Below are positions 47,036 through 59,615 of a stretch of 64,000 nucleotides of DNA, piece after piece. The stretch is from positions 29,696,501-29,760,500 of the forward strand of contig JAUMIR010000003.1 in assembly GCA_030847615.1 (NCBI GenBank), in the 5' to 3' direction. The first letter of the stretch is position 1, and each line of letters starts with the position of its first letter. Source of the DNA: Gambelia wislizenii (Eukaryota; Chordata; Lepidosauria; Squamata; Crotaphytidae). The position numbers and the translations under genes are program-made. The notes under the pieces are model-generated. The model ran no database searches and was not told the DNA's origin. It worked only from the letters and a program-made list of their open reading frames with translations.

Positions 47036-47726
47036 GGAATCTAAAGGGAGCAAATATCACAATTAAAAAAATCTTTGGAAGTCACATGCAGGCCCAGAGC
47101 TACACTGATGTAGGTTTAAACATGTAGACAGTAGAGTGAAGTATGCAGGTTTGAAATGATATATCATTTTAAATCCTGGTTTGTGGTGTATTTAAACAGA
47201 TTGGCCAGATGCCTCTGGGATGGGACATAGTGTGAAAATAACACAATGTATGAATACTATTGGTATCAGATAATGTGGATTCACTGCAAGAAATTATCAT
47301 TGTTATTATGTCAATTTCAGTCTCAGTGATTATATTTTCAGAATTTGCTTTGAGACACTATAACATTTATTTCCCAGTTTCCACACACACAGCTCCTAAA
47401 AACAAAAAAACACATATCCATTAGTGTTCCTCAGAGATTTACACCTCACTGACCGTATCTCCCTCCCCCACTCCACATCATTTTAATTATAATGCTTTAA
47501 GTCAATTTATAACTTCTGGATTATAATGAGTTTAATGCTTGCATATTACCAGAACTTGCTTACTCTTCTGAAGATGTCTTCCTAAGGGGTTGTACACTGA
47601 AAATACCTTGCTGTTTACTAAAGACAAAGGCCACACTTGTAAGAATGAGTGCTCACCTTTAATCCTCTTCACCATCAGTTTAAGAATGGAAATATAGAAT
47701 ATTTGTGGCCTATAGTAATAGTCATC

Positions 47727-47821
47727 TCAGATTGTCTATCTCGGATTGGCCTTTTTAGTCATCAGTGCGCTTGCAGAAAACGCAGGATGATTCCTTCCTG
47801 AATCTTCGTTTGCAAAGAAAA

Positions 47822-47857
<36 letters not shown>
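47727..47857 (+). mobile_element. very short 5'-truncated LINE insertion with (GA)n tail and 13-base target duplication
   Basis: TCTATCTCGGATTGGCCTTT, TTAGTCATCAGTGCGCTTGC and CTTCCTGAATCTTCGTTTG match the 3' end of the LINE at 58801-59615. The tail is a pure GA run from about 47824 to 47857. AGTAATAGTCATC flanks it exactly at 47714-47726 and 47858-47870. Confidence 0.88.
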
Positions 47858-47861
<4 letters not shown>

Positions 47862-47870
47862 ATAGTCATC

Positions 47871-49388
47871 ACTGTTGTGGAAGGTTCACATCTAGGAGAG
47901 GAACTGATGTTAATTTCAACTGTAGACATTCTAATTTGACCGAATAATACATAATTCTTGTTTTTTTTTAAATGTGCTGTGTCTTATTAAATTACTTGAG
48001 CTTCAGTCACACTCTGACAAATGCTTCCACAAAGAAATAGATCTACCTTAAAATTTTACTTAGAGCAATTAAAATGGGGTGTGCAAATCTGTGGCAGATC
48101 TAGGGCTTATCTACCTGGGCCAAATACCCCTTTTCCAGAGCCCTGCAGTCCAGATAACACAGGACATTTACCCCAATATATGCCTGGGCAGTCTTATAAC
48201 CCCCAGGGAAGATATGGGGCTTGAATAGGGGCAAGCAAGGATAGGACCCTTTACATAATCCAGTTAAATAATCCAGTAGCACCAAATCAGGCCCTGTGTG
48301 TCCACAGGAACCCATCCCAGCACTCCATCCCTCTTCCGGAAGCCAGGCAAGGGTCCCTCAGGATATGACCAAGGCTGGTCACATACAGGTAGCTTGCAGT
48401 CACATATTGTGAGCCCCCTTCCTGACTTCCGCATCAATACAGAAAATGGCGGTGGCAGCAGCTGCAGCAATGGACCAGCATTCTATTTGGATGATGGCCT
48501 GTTTTCTCCATGTAACGGGGTTAGGACGGGCCAGATCTGGAGCCAGGATATGCCATTGGGGAGCCAGCATATCCTGGCTAGGGTAGGTAAACTATTATCA
48601 GATACACAGTAGTGCCTATTTACTAAACTGGGGCAGAATGTATCCTCCTTTTCTCCTCCCTCCCATCTCATTCCAGGAAATAGGAGATATTTAACTACAA
48701 TCACAAATCTGATAGCAATTAGGGTCTTTATAGGATCTCATTTTACCTATAAAATAAGAGGTGGCCAGACGTCCTTGGGCATGCTCTTGATCAGTTTCTT
48801 TTCCATGGCTACTCCATTTAGAACATCATGGTTGTAACTTCTACAGGAGTAGAATTTTTCTGTTGCTACGATACTGGGAAAGGCCTGCCTATAGCCAATA
48901 GCCTCTGGCCCTCTATTTGTTTGACTGCATCTCCCATGATTCATCACTGTTTCCCATATCAAGTGTGGCCACCAGCACATGCCAATATTTTTTTACTCCC
49001 TGCCCCTACTCCATAGGCCAAAGGCCGCACCTGTCCATCTGGGCACACTGAAAGGGACACCATGCCACTTCTGGTTGTTGGTTTCAGATTCTTCTTTTTT
49101 TCATTTGACACTGGCAGATTCATCTAGTGACTGAGGTGAATGGACACATTTGTGGACAGCTTGGGAGCATCTCAGTCCATTCTCAGGTGTTTTTTTTAAA
49201 GTTGGGGCTGGGTGTCTCTAGGCCGGCTTCAAGGGCTAAAAATTGGTTCCCAGGCTGCGTTCTCACCACCTGCACTTATACCCAGCTTGTTGGGGACAAT
49301 TAGCTAAAAAAAACTGTAAACCATTTAGGGAGTGCTTCGGCACTAAGAAGCAGTATATAAATATCAATGCTATTGCTATGTATACGTA
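47871..49388. other. intergenic, possible hAT-like remnant at 48085-48620
   Basis: GGGCTTATCTACCTGGGCCA and its GC-richer continuation resemble the GGGCCCATCTACACG-type ends seen at 61326, but no closing end could be defined. No gene was recognised. Confidence 0.3.
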
Positions 49389-49390
49389 TA

Positions 49391-49605
49391 TAGTTGTCCC
49401 TTCATATTCGCTGGGGTTTGGTTCCAGAACCCCCTGTGGACACCAAAATCCATGAATAATCAAGTCCCATTATATGCAATAGCATAGAAAAATGATGTCC
49501 CTTATATAAGATGGCAAAATCAAGGTTTGCTTTTTAGATTATTATTTTTTTAAGATTATTTTCAAGACGTGAATTCTTAAATCCGTGGATACGGAGGGAC
49601 AACTG
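49391..49605. mobile_element. Tigger-like non-autonomous element, complete
   Basis: It starts TAGTTGTCCCTTCATATTCG after TA (49389-49390) and ends ATACGGAGGGACAACTG before TA (49606-49607). Its 215 bases match elements A and B in opposite orientation, including CCCTTATATAAGATGGCAAA. Confidence 0.85.
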
Positions 49606-49607
49606 TA

Positions 49608-50536
49608 CTTCTATTTTTTTTAATGGCAGAATTTGTTGGACCTTAAATTCTTGGCAGAGTTGGACTTTCAACAAATATCAGGGTAGTTGAAATCCCCCAT
49701 TACTACTACATCTCTCCTGTGCAGAGAGAATGTGCAGACATCTGTTCCAGGAAGGCATCTTCTAATGATGTCTTCTCCTGTATGCCAGAAACCCAGGCTA
49801 GAGTGGATTGTTCCTTCCCTCATTATTATTTTTTTTTAAGTAATATTTGTTTTCTTATTTTTAAGCTGTCCAGAACATAGTCTTGATATAAATTTGATGG
49901 ATGCACATGTTATCCAGCACGGAGCACTTTATTGATTTTAATGGGAAAAATAAGGAAAGACTTTAAGCATCTGCTATTGAAATCAATAAGACCTTCAGAA
50001 TCTTACTTTGGACACCTCATGCCCAGAATATTTTAATCTTATTTAATTCTTATATCAACTACCTTTCCCCCACCTCCTTTAGCTTGCAGAATGAGAGCTA
50101 TGGAATAGATCAGTAAGTGCAACTTAGCTACAGCAGATTTTGACTGAGAGCCAAGGGTTGGGTTTGAAATGAATGAAAGGATGGTGTTTCCATCCCTATT
50201 CTGTGAATAGAATCATGATCAATGCATCAATTAAATCTTAAATCAGCACCAGCAGTGGGACAGCGTCATAAGCTAATCACATCAGGCCTAATATACAGGG
50301 ATGACTAGGGAATAGTAGGGATCTCCAGGTAGGGCTCAGGAAAAGAATTCTGCCTGAAACCATTGCTCCCAGTCAGAATTGGTAGTTTAAGATAGCTTAA
50401 GAAGCACTGTTGTAGAGAGTGCTGTAACACTGCAGAATAGACTTTCAAGGGTCTCAAAGAGCTATCAGGGGAAGATGGAATCGGTATATATTGCTTCTGC
50501 TGGTGTAAGAACTGTATGAATGATTTTGCCCACAGA
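49608..50536. other. intergenic sequence, nothing recognised
   Basis: AT-rich, no repeat family or coding signal recognised. Confidence 0.35.
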
Positions 50537-50538
50537 TA

Positions 50539-50804
50539 CAGTAGGACCCCCGTATCCACGGAACCAATGTCCACGGTTTCAGTTATCCACAGAACAAAAA
50601 AAAGAACACACCTACCATAGTGTCTTCCTAGAAAATGCTTAGCGAGGCATCCTCTCTAGATGTTTTCTAGGTCCTCCAAAGCAACTCTATGGTATTTTGA
50701 ACTGGAAGTCCCGTTATTTTCAATGGCATTCGCTGTTATCTGTGGTTTTCAGTATCTGCAGGGTGGGGAGGAACCAATCCCCTGCAGATGCAGGGGTCCT
50801 ACTG
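50539..50804. mobile_element. Tigger-like element, second subfamily
   Basis: It starts CAGTAGGACCCCCGTATCC and ends GCAGGGGTCCTACTG, bounded by TA at 50537-50538 and 50805-50806; the length is 266. The interior GATGTTTTCTAGGTCCTCC links it to the degraded copy at 42900. Confidence 0.8.
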
Positions 50805-50806
50805 TA

Positions 50807-53800
50807 ATTCTACCACCACCCCACTCTCCCGGGCCCATTACAGCCACTTGATTTTTGCAATCTCTATGTCATACATCCAAGGAAAAGCCAAATTAATTCA
50901 TTGTGGGGGAAAAACCCTTAAATTTAAATCTCGTGTTTAATTTAAATCCCCACAAAGCAGTCAGTGAAACTAAAGACTCTGAGTTTTCAATGTGCATTTT
51001 ATATGTTGATTCCTCTCCCACCCACCCCACAAAAGGGCCGATTTAACACTGTATTGATCAAGTGAACCATTTGTTGTTTTAATTAATGAGGCATCTCCTT
51101 ACTGAGCTTCTGTAAAGCAGAGGGCAAGGAATGGACATTCAAATTGAATTTTACAGTATTCTTGCAGTGAGCAAGTACTAAATGTTGGTGAAATAAATTT
51201 CTCCTTCTTCACAATCAAAATTCAATAGCTTGACAGTGGGACCAAATTAAATGTAAAATGACTGTGCCAGGAAGCACATTACAAAGCTTCACTATTTTAG
51301 CAGTCAAAAAAAACCAACCCCCCCCCCAAAAAACCCTCTCCTGAAGCAAGTTTATTCTTTTTCATCCTAATAGTGCTTCTATTAAATCAATAGCAACAAT
51401 CCATAATAACATAGTCACTAGTTAGAGTGAACATTAAAAAGTGACACATTGGCAATGCCAATACTGATTACATGCAGTCTGGTTCTCTGGCTTCATTATA
51501 CACAACTGCTGTATGCCAAGTATCCTACTAGAGTGAGACCAAAGAGAGCAGTAGTGATCTGGATCACTAAACCCTTTCCACCTTTCTGTCAAAGAGAAGG
51601 AAGATTGCACCGGTTCTCCATCCATAGTTCTGCTCACCTGGAGTTTAGCTAATTGTCCAGCAAAAATAGAACATATTCCAAATGCAGTGCATGACTTTGG
51701 AGATTTCCGCAGCTAACATTTTCCTGGGGAAGTGAGAATATTAGTTGGAACTGAATCATGTTGGCTGTTATTTGTATTGCTGGTGCTGCTGGTGCTCCTG
51801 CAGGCCTAAGTGTCCTGCTGAGATAAGTTTATAAAACAACCAGATTTTTACTTTTTCCTTTTCCATGCATGAACTAAGACTTTATCAAGCCAGCCTGTTA
51901 TCTCACAGCAATCTTGTTGTTGAAGAAAACAAGACCATAATGTTTTGAAAACAATCACTATCACATTTCTTTGCAATCATGGCTATTTCTAGCTGTACCC
52001 AGCATAACATACGCCATTATAGTAGATTTGAAAGGTTCACACAGTTCAGCTATATGCTATTATTTTAGCCCCAAAAAACACACTTTGCAGTAGTCAGCAC
52101 ACTGAGAGAGCAAACATACCCAAGAGTGTGTGTGTGTGTGTGTGTGTGTATGCTGCTTTGGTGATCCATGGTCCCCACACTCATTTTTCTACACTGCCTC
52201 ACTAAACCTGCTTGCTCCCGGTGTATGCCCTACCCAACACATGCATGTTTTACATTTTTTTTTCATTTTTATTTATTTTATGATTATGCAATTATGGGAA
52301 AATGATAAAATTAAAAAGAAATAGAAAAGAAAAACGAAAAGCAACTTCAGCCTGCTTGGAAATAGTAAAGGGGAGAGGGAAAGGGAGTGGAAGAGGAGGA
52401 GAATCACGCCACTCATGCCACATGACTGCTGGAATATTGGAACTGCACCAGTAGGGACTTTTGCACCAGAGGCAGTAGTGGAAAAGCAGCAATATTGGGA
52501 TCCATTGATGGGGTTTTCCCAACAATGAAAAGGTGCAGTCCACCAATGATTGCAAAGCAGCAACAGGAGAGAAGGTGTCATGTGATAAGTGCCAGTCAAA
52601 GATGCTATTATCTTGCTGTAATTGCAATTAACCAGTCTCATGTGATAAAGTCCCTAGTAGGGAGGGTTAGTAGGAAGTGCCTACTAGAGTCATGACTACA
52701 AGGGTCATGACTACAATACAAGCTGAGTTAGTGACAACCAATGGCTTCCATGTCAGTGGGGTGGAGTTTAACCTGATTTTTTTAAAAAACAAAAAAACAA
52801 AAACACCCTATATAGATGCAGAAACTTATTTTGTAAATAGATTTAGTACTTTGAATAACTTCCTTAAATTTCAGACTAAACACCAGAATGGATTCACTTC
52901 CCCACCAATTTGGAAGTCATTTGTCACAACTAACATACTTTTGATATTCTTCCCATGTGCTGTGGCTTCAGTCTATGGAGAACAAGACAGTGGAATTGTA
53001 TTTCTGCATCCAATGTCAGGTACACTGCCAAGGGCAAATTATGTTGTTCAAGGGTCCTGGGGTGGTCCTCAAGAGGGGAGCCCCTTTGTTCACATGTATT
53101 AGTTATTCTAGGAATGGTAGCACAGAAATTAAATAGTAGATTAGATAGCAGTACAAAAATCTTGATGCTTGAACCCATTTTCAGCCCTACAAATTCAGTG
53201 AAATTAACAGCCCTGGCCACTGTTCTGCTTGTAGAAGCAGAAAGCTAACCTTACCCTCCAGGAACTCCAGCAGGATGCTGGAAATGAGGGAGGGTAACAT
53301 GAGCTCTCTTTGCCTGCTGCAAAGTGCATATTGGTGCTGTCTAGATGCCTCCTGCATGCTAACACATACCATCATTAAATGGTAGTGGGAGTATTCTCCA
53401 GCTTTTCAAATCTGGCTTCCAGGGGAAAGAGGGATGTGGAAGGCATGAGCAGTGTTATGCTCTGCCCACATGATGTAGGATTGTGGCCAATGCAATGTTG
53501 ATGTAAGCATCAATAGTACATCTTATTGTTATTTATCAGTTAACCAGACAACATTTTGGTTTAATATGTTGTATTTTATTATGGGCTCCACATGTTCAAT
53601 CAAATTGCTCCAAATTGCCAGGAAATTATACACAGTCTCTGTCTTCCATGGTTTCAGTTTCAGTTTAGTAGCCCTCATCAAGCTCATCACTGCATTCAGA
53701 CCACAGTACAGACTGTGCATGACTTCCCCTGATTCAGGAATTACTGAGAAACAACGGTGGTGGACCAAAGATACTGTCTCATATATCTGCTACATAGATT

Positions 53801-55107
53801 TCCAACAGCATAAGGTCTTATTTATTTGACTTATATGCCAAAACCCGAGGTTGCTCACAACAAGAGTTGAAACAGGTACATGGATGTTGGGGAGATCTGG
53901 CGGCAACATCTGTCACCCCGTTGAATGCCAGGGATGATTCGACTGATCTGACTGGCTAGGTGGGTCTCCTCTTACTCCCTCACCACTCCATGTGTGTCCC
54001 TCCTGAGGATGCACACTTGGTGGAGGAGGACTGCCATCCCAGGTGGAGGGAGTGTGCTGTTCTTCAGTCAAGGGTGTGTGATGGTTGCGCTTCCCTGCTA
54101 GAACCTCCAAACAGGTACAGATAAGAACACAAAAAGTTACAGTGTTTTTTTTAAATAAAAACATTTAAATAATAATAGCAAAGCACTAATAGCAACACCA
54201 GTGGTTGTATCTTAAGTAGAGGTATTATGGAATGAAAGGGATTGTCTTGATGCTTTCCAGCCTATGTTCAGGCCTGGTTTGGGGTCACAATCAGTTTTTG
54301 TAACACTGGCTGATTGACTTGAGTAGCGAACAGGGAAATGTGACTCTGTCCTTCTTGCTCTCTAAAGCTTAAGGGAGTTTTGTTTTCTTCAAGGCAGCAA
54401 GGACTTCACCTTCACACAGTGATGAATTTACCATTGTCCTAATCCATCTGTCCAGTTCTCTATGGCTAGCTTGAAGATGTCATGATGGGCAGGAGTCAAG
54501 AGAATATCTGGTGGATCAGACAGGTGGAAGTATCTTGTCTACAACAAGACAAAGCACTGGGACAGCAATGTTCAGGTCTGTGAAAGTGGACAATTTTGTC
54601 ATCAAAGCGTTCGGTTTAGCTTTGAATGCAGGTCATTAATCTATGACACCCAAAGCTTGAATTCTTCCTGTACCATAAACTCTCTCAGCTCTTTTGTTCA
54701 TTAAGCACTATATGGAAATGCTCGCATATTGTACAAGATATTTGTTTCAGGATTACAAAAATAACAAAAACCCTGTTTGAGAGATACACATTGAGAAGTG
54801 AGGAGAAACACCTGTGATCATACCAGAGGAATGGACTGTATAACCTTTGAAGTCCCTTTCAAAGTATAATTCTCTTCTGATGAAATTTGTTGCCAGTGCA
54901 TATTTGCATCAGGTAGTAACAGCATCAGTGGGATGCACAGACGTCATGTGTGTATTTTCAGGGAACAGACCATTCACAATTAGGTTTACTTTTCTGCCAC
55001 TGACAGCCATCATCTCCAAAGTAGGGGTAAAGCTGGAAGTGATAACAGTATAGGATACTACCCCTTACTACCATTGTCTAAATGACACAGCCAGTATCAG
55101 CTACTTA
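50807..55107. other. 4.3 kb mostly unique sequence
   Basis: It includes a (GT)n run at 52125-52148, a two-copy 15-base repeat (GTCATGACTACAA units) at about 52690-52715, and a candidate conserved element at 50930-51310. No transposon or gene was recognised. Confidence 0.4.
50930..51310. promoter_or_regulatory. candidate conserved non-coding element
   Basis: Repeat-free sequence is dense in homeodomain-type sites: TTTAATTAATGAGG near 51077, GTATTGATCAAG near 51052, CCAAATTAAATG near 51242 and AAATTAATTC near 50890. It has the even, motif-rich texture common to neural enhancers near SLITRK genes. Without alignment this is only a suggestion. Confidence 0.3.
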
Positions 55108-55342
55108 GACCTAATCCACACTACACAAATGAGCCAGTTTGAAACTGGATTATTTGCTATGGCTTGTTGGGATTTCCCTGGAATCCTGGCATTTGTAGTT
55201 TTATAAGGTCTTTAGCCTCCTCTGCCAAAGAGTGCCAGTGCCTCACCAGACTACAAATCCCAGGATTCCATAGGAAGAAGCCATAGCAAATAATTCAGTT
55301 TCAAAGTGGATTATTCCTGTACTGTGGGTGCACTCCTAGCTA
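55108..55342. repeat. hAT-like palindromic MITE
   Basis: CCACACTACACAAATGAGCC and GAAACTGGATTATTTGCTATGG on the left pair with CCATAGCAAATAATTCAG and TGTACTGTGGGTGC on the right. CCTGGAATCCTGGCATTTGT and GACTACAAATCCCAGGATTCC are internal inverted copies. There is no coding capacity. Confidence 0.65.
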
Positions 55343-55789
55343 AGTCTATTTAAATATGGAACAGTTGCCTAGATTTTACTGTTCCATAATGGTTCTATAT
55401 TAATGATCACTACTAGTCATTATTGTGACACTGTTGCCATGACTGTAATTCTCCCTCCTCCCAACCTACATTACTGGGTATCAGATGAATGGGGAGAAAG
55501 AGGTCCATTCAGTGGGCATTTAGATCATGAATCATGTTTCCATTGGGTTTGGGGATTTGGGCCAGGAGGGGTTGCTTAGTTAAATATACTAGATGTTACA
55601 GAATACTGGCCCACATTTGTTAAGGCTATGTCACCTAACAGGAACAGTTCCTTAGGATTTTTGAGCTTAAGTGAACATGGAAAACTTCTGAACATGTTTC
55701 TTTTGCTTAACTGAATATTTCAGCACTGCATCCTGTGGCAAGTGTTATGAAGCATAGATTATTCTGTCTGAATTTCACTGAGATTTATA

Positions 55790-57531
55790 CCGTATATTCC
55801 GGCGTATAAGACGACGGGGCGTATAAGACCACCCCCCAATTTCCAGCCAAAAATCTAGGCTTAGGCATATATTCGCCAGATAAGACCACCACCACCCCAA
55901 TTTGGCTGGCTGGGGGAGCCTTGCCAGCTGATCCTCTTTGTTTCCCAACTCATGAGGATCTCCTCGTGAGTTGGGAAAGCGAACAGGATCAGCTGGCAGG
56001 GGAACATTCGCCCCTCTCTTCAACCTTCCAGTCAAACTGGACTCGAAGGTGGAGGAAAGGGGCGAAAATGCCCAGTTTGCCTCAGCAGCCCCCTTCCCTC
56101 CGTCTTGGCTCTTCCGAAGGGGACCAATGCGGGGGAAGCAGGGGCAGCGGGGGCAAACCCCTAGATGCGCCCCCTCTCCCCACCTTCAAGGAAGGTGGGG
56201 AGAAGGGGCGAACATGCCCCATTTAGCTCCATAGGGAGGACGCGGGGCCGTGGAGCCAAACCCCAGGATTCGCCCCCTCTCCCTACCGACAAGGGAGAGG
56301 GAGCGAATCTAGGGATTTAACTCCAGAGCCCCGATCCCTCCTTCTGGGCTCCCTCCTCCCGCGATTCCCCAACCCACAGGAGGCTGCCCAGTCTCCTGGT
56401 GGGTTGGAGAATATGGGATGGCCAGCTGGATGGGGGGGTGGAGGGAGGGGGCTTCGCAGCCACCCCTCTCTCCAAAGCGCGGCTTTGGGGAAGGGGGGTG
56501 GCCAGGCAGAGGGTGAATGGGTGGATGGGCAGAGGGGGCTTCGCAGCCACCCCCCTTCTCCAAAGCGAGGCTTTGGGGAAGGGGGGTGGTTGGGCGGAGG
56601 GTGTCTGGGGGAAGGGGGCTTCGCAGCTACCCCCCTCTCCAAAGCAAGGCTTTGGGGAAGGGGGGTAGCTGGGTGGTAGGGTGGCTGGATGGCTGGGGGG
56701 AGGGGGCTTCGCAGCCACCCCCCCTCCAAAGCACGGCTTTGGGGAAGGGGGGTGGCTAGGCGGAGGGTGGCTGGGTGGCTGGGAAGAGGGGGCTTCCCAG
56801 CCACCCCCCCTCCCAAAGCTGCGATTCCGCGGCTTTGGCAAAGGGGGGTGGATGGGCAGAGGGTGGGCAGGAGGAGAGGGCTTCCCAGCCACCCCCCTCC
56901 CCAAAGCTGCGATTCCGCGCCTTTGGGGAAGGGGGTGGATAAGCGGAGGGAGGGCGGGTGGCAGGGAGGAGGGGGCTTCCCAGCCACCCCCCCTCCCCAA
57001 AGCCGCGATTCCATGGCTTTGGGGAAGGGGGGTGGATAGGCGGAGGGTGGGCGGGTGGCTGGGAGGAGGGGGCAATCCCGGGGTTTGGCTCCATGGCCCC
57101 GGGTCCTCCTCCTGGGCTTCCTTCGGAAGGGAGCCCAGAAGAAGGGATCGGGGTCATGGAGTAAAACGGGGCATTTTCTCCCTTTTCCTCCACCTTCACG
57201 GAAGGTGGGGGGAAAGGGCGAATCTAGTGGTTTGTCTCGGCAGCTGCAGAGGCGATCACGTGGCAGCCGCGGCAAACCACAACTTTCACCCCCCTCCTCT
57301 GTCTCCGTTGCTCCCCAAATGAGGAGAAGGCAGAGGAGGGGGGGCGAATGAACTTCAAAACACTTTGCTTCACCCCCCTGCCCCATCTCCTGCCTCTTCA
57401 CTCCGTTTGCGAAGAGGCAGGAGATAGGCAGGCAGGCGAAGCAAAGTATATCCGGCGTATAAGACTACTGTCAATTTTGGAGGGCACTTTTGAGTGCTCA
57501 AAAGTAGTCTCATACGCCGGAATATACATAG
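55790..57531. mobile_element. TA-flanked DNA element with palindromes and an internal minisatellite
   Basis: The left end CCGTATATTCCGGCGTATAA and the right end CATACGCCGGAATATACATAG are inverted copies, bounded by TA (55788-55789, 57532-57533). The 1742-base interior is GC-rich, with several hairpins: TTCCCAACTCATGAGGATC against GATCTCCTCGTGAGTTGGGA near 55940-55978, CCAACCCACAGGAG against CTCCTGGTGGGTTGG near 56368-56406, and CTGCCTCTTC against GAAGAGGCAG near 57390-57420. There is also a tandem array. TA flanks suggest Tc1/mariner-type mobilisation. No transposase is encoded; the long open frames inside are low-complexity. Confidence 0.7.
56451..57075. repeat. GC-rich minisatellite, about 7 units of 80-97 bases
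   Basis: GCTTCGCAGC or its variant GCTTCCCAGC starts at 56451, 56538, 56618, 56706, 56792, 56880 and 56975, with a diverged unit at about 57072. Each unit has the form GCTTC(G/C)CAGCCACCCC, then CCAAAGC...GGCTTTGGGGAAGG (a small hairpin), then GGTGG and a G-rich spacer. Confidence 0.85.
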
Positions 57532-57533
57532 TA

Positions 57534-58800
57534 CCCATGTACAGCCTTGCACCTGTTCTCCTACTCCTACATAACAGTACAAAATTACACAACTAAAAGA
57601 TGGATGGGATAATTTTTTTTAGATTATTATGTTTACAATAGATCTTTTGTACCTTTTCAGATGTAAAAAGTGTATTCTAAAACTGTAATATTGATCTTAG
57701 TAATTTCCTTTCTACAGAAGTCTCTTTTTGAAAACAAGAGAAACATTTCTGCAGTCTTTGTTTTACCCTTCATTCTCAGCATCAAATATAAGATTATCCA
57801 CAGGGCCAAATTATTGTCTGGTGGCAATACTTAAATCGTACTTCAGTTTGGCTGACAGGAGAAGAATCTGATTTTTTCCCCTGTCAGCAGTTTTGTGAGT
57901 CTCTCGATTGACAGCAAAATGCTGGAATGCTGCCAGAGATAGCATCTACTCTGATTTTTTAAAAAAATGTCTTTGGTATATTTCTTTCAAAATGGTAATA
58001 CCAAACTTATCAAGGGCTTTTAGGTCATTAGAACCCATAGAAAGAAAATGCTTTTCATTCATTCATTCATTCTCCCCTTCACTCTTCCTTCCTTGGTTTT
58101 GGTTTTGCTTCCATCCAGGGAGATTATCACATGTATCAAATTATGCCAGCACAGGGATTACAGGAGATTGTTAGAAGGCTTTTTTTTTCCAGACAATGCC
58201 ATCCCTGTTGTGTCCTCATCCCATTCTGCTCCTGTCACCCCCCCCCACTCTCTCTTATTAATGATTTAAATCATTAATGGATCACCCATGCCATCTCTGT
58301 GACAGAATTACGGGCATCTGAAATGGAGCCCCGTTAGGCTGGCGTGATGCCAGCAGCAGTGGGAGGCCCCTGCCAGACACTTCCAGTTGCAATCAGGATG
58401 AAGAGGAAAATGACACCCTTCCCCCCCCCTCCCTGGGTTACTTGTAATTTTAAAAGTGTGTTTAGGGGCTTGGGTTTTTAAAATTTTATTTTGACTTTTA
58501 TTTTTAAATTTCCCACGTGATCGTTCTCTCATGAGAACAGGCGGGATTTGCTTGACGGGATGTGAATGCAGCTTTATGAGAGTCCTGGATTATCAGTCCC
58601 GGATGGCCGAGGGGAGGGGAAGCATGCCGGGATAAAATAGTTTTCATGCCGGGATAAAGTAGGTGTCTGAAATTTTTTGGGTTAAACTGTTATAGGGATG
58701 GGAGTGGGGCAGGAGAGGGACAGGTGGCGGAGGTGAGACAGCAATGCTGTCAGAGAGTCTGTATGATAATCTCCCTTGTTTGTTCCCTTGCTTATAGAAG
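57534..58800. other. intergenic sequence
   Basis: It contains a perfect 22-base palindrome at 58257-58278 (centre TTTAAA) and a short direct repeat CATGCCGGGATAAA near 58623 and 58647. No gene was recognised. Confidence 0.4.
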
Positions 58801-59615
58801 TGGAAAAGAAACAATTGGGATATAGTATATTTGGAACATGCAAAGATTGACAAAGAGATCGATCACAGATTAGCAAAGGCATATAGTGCATTTGGAAGAC
58901 TTCACAAAAGAGTCTGGAGCAATAAACACCTGAGGCAAAGCACAAAAATTAGTGTGTATAGAGCCATTGTACTGTCTATCCTCCTTTATGGATCTGAAAC
59001 ATGGGTCACCTACCGCCACCACCTACGACTCCTTGAGTGCTTTCATCAGCGCTGTCTACGCACAATCCTAAATATACACTGGACTGACTATGTGACAAAT
59101 GTTGCTGTCCTTGAGCAAGCAGGGATCATCAGCATTGAGGCCATGATATTGAGAACGCAGCTGCACTGGGCAGGGCACGTTTCTAGGATGGAGGACCATC
59201 GCCTCCCAAAAATACTACTCTACGGTGAACTCGCCACGGGTCAGCGTAAGAGGGGAGCTCCAAAAAAGCGATACAAAGACTCCCTGAAACAACATCTCAG
59301 GCTCGGCCAAATTGATCACCAACAGTGGTCCGCCCTGGTCTCACATCGGGAGGCATGGAGACGCACTATCCACAATGCTGCAGCCTTATTTGAGAATTCA
59401 CGCCGAACAAGTGTTGAAGAGAAACGACAACGCAGAAAGAATCACAACCCAAAAACATCACCCAAGGAGACCTTCTGCTGTGCTTTTTGCAACCGGACTT
59501 GTTTATCTCGGATTGGCCTCTTTAGTCATCAGCGCGCTTGCAGAAAGCGCAGGATGAGTCCTTCCTGAATCTTCATTTGTGAAGAAAAGCCAGAGAGAGA
59601 GAGAGAGATGATCTA
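58801..59615 (+). pseudogene. LINE reverse-transcriptase C-terminus with zinc-finger tail, 5'-truncated
   Basis: An uninterrupted frame to the stop at 59566-59568 gives about 255 residues. Motifs are DKEIDHRLAKA, AFGRLHKRVW, KISVYRAIVLSILLYGSETW, LLECFHQRCLRTIL, LHWAGHVSRMED, KRGAPKKRYKD, and a C-terminal C2HC finger (CAFC...SHQRAC, spacing C-x2-C-x12-H-x3-C). The order is that of the region after the catalytic palm in several non-LTR clades. I cannot fix the clade. The 3' UTR is very short and ends in a (GA)n tail at about 59591-59608. A second, 131-base copy of the same 3' end lies at 47727. The intact frame suggests a young insertion, but the catalytic core is absent. Confidence 0.8.

Noticed and set aside
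47820..47860. free-standing GA microsatellite
   Set aside because: The exact 13-base duplications place it inside the LINE insertion as its tail.
56451..57075. CRISPR-like array
   Set aside because: The repeats are long GC-rich units without distinct unique spacers, in a vertebrate genome; this is a minisatellite.
56283..57401. 372-codon proline-rich open frame on the minus strand, and similar frames on the plus strand
   Set aside because: It lies wholly inside the GC-rich DNA element and its minisatellite. The repeated peptide simply follows the DNA repeat.
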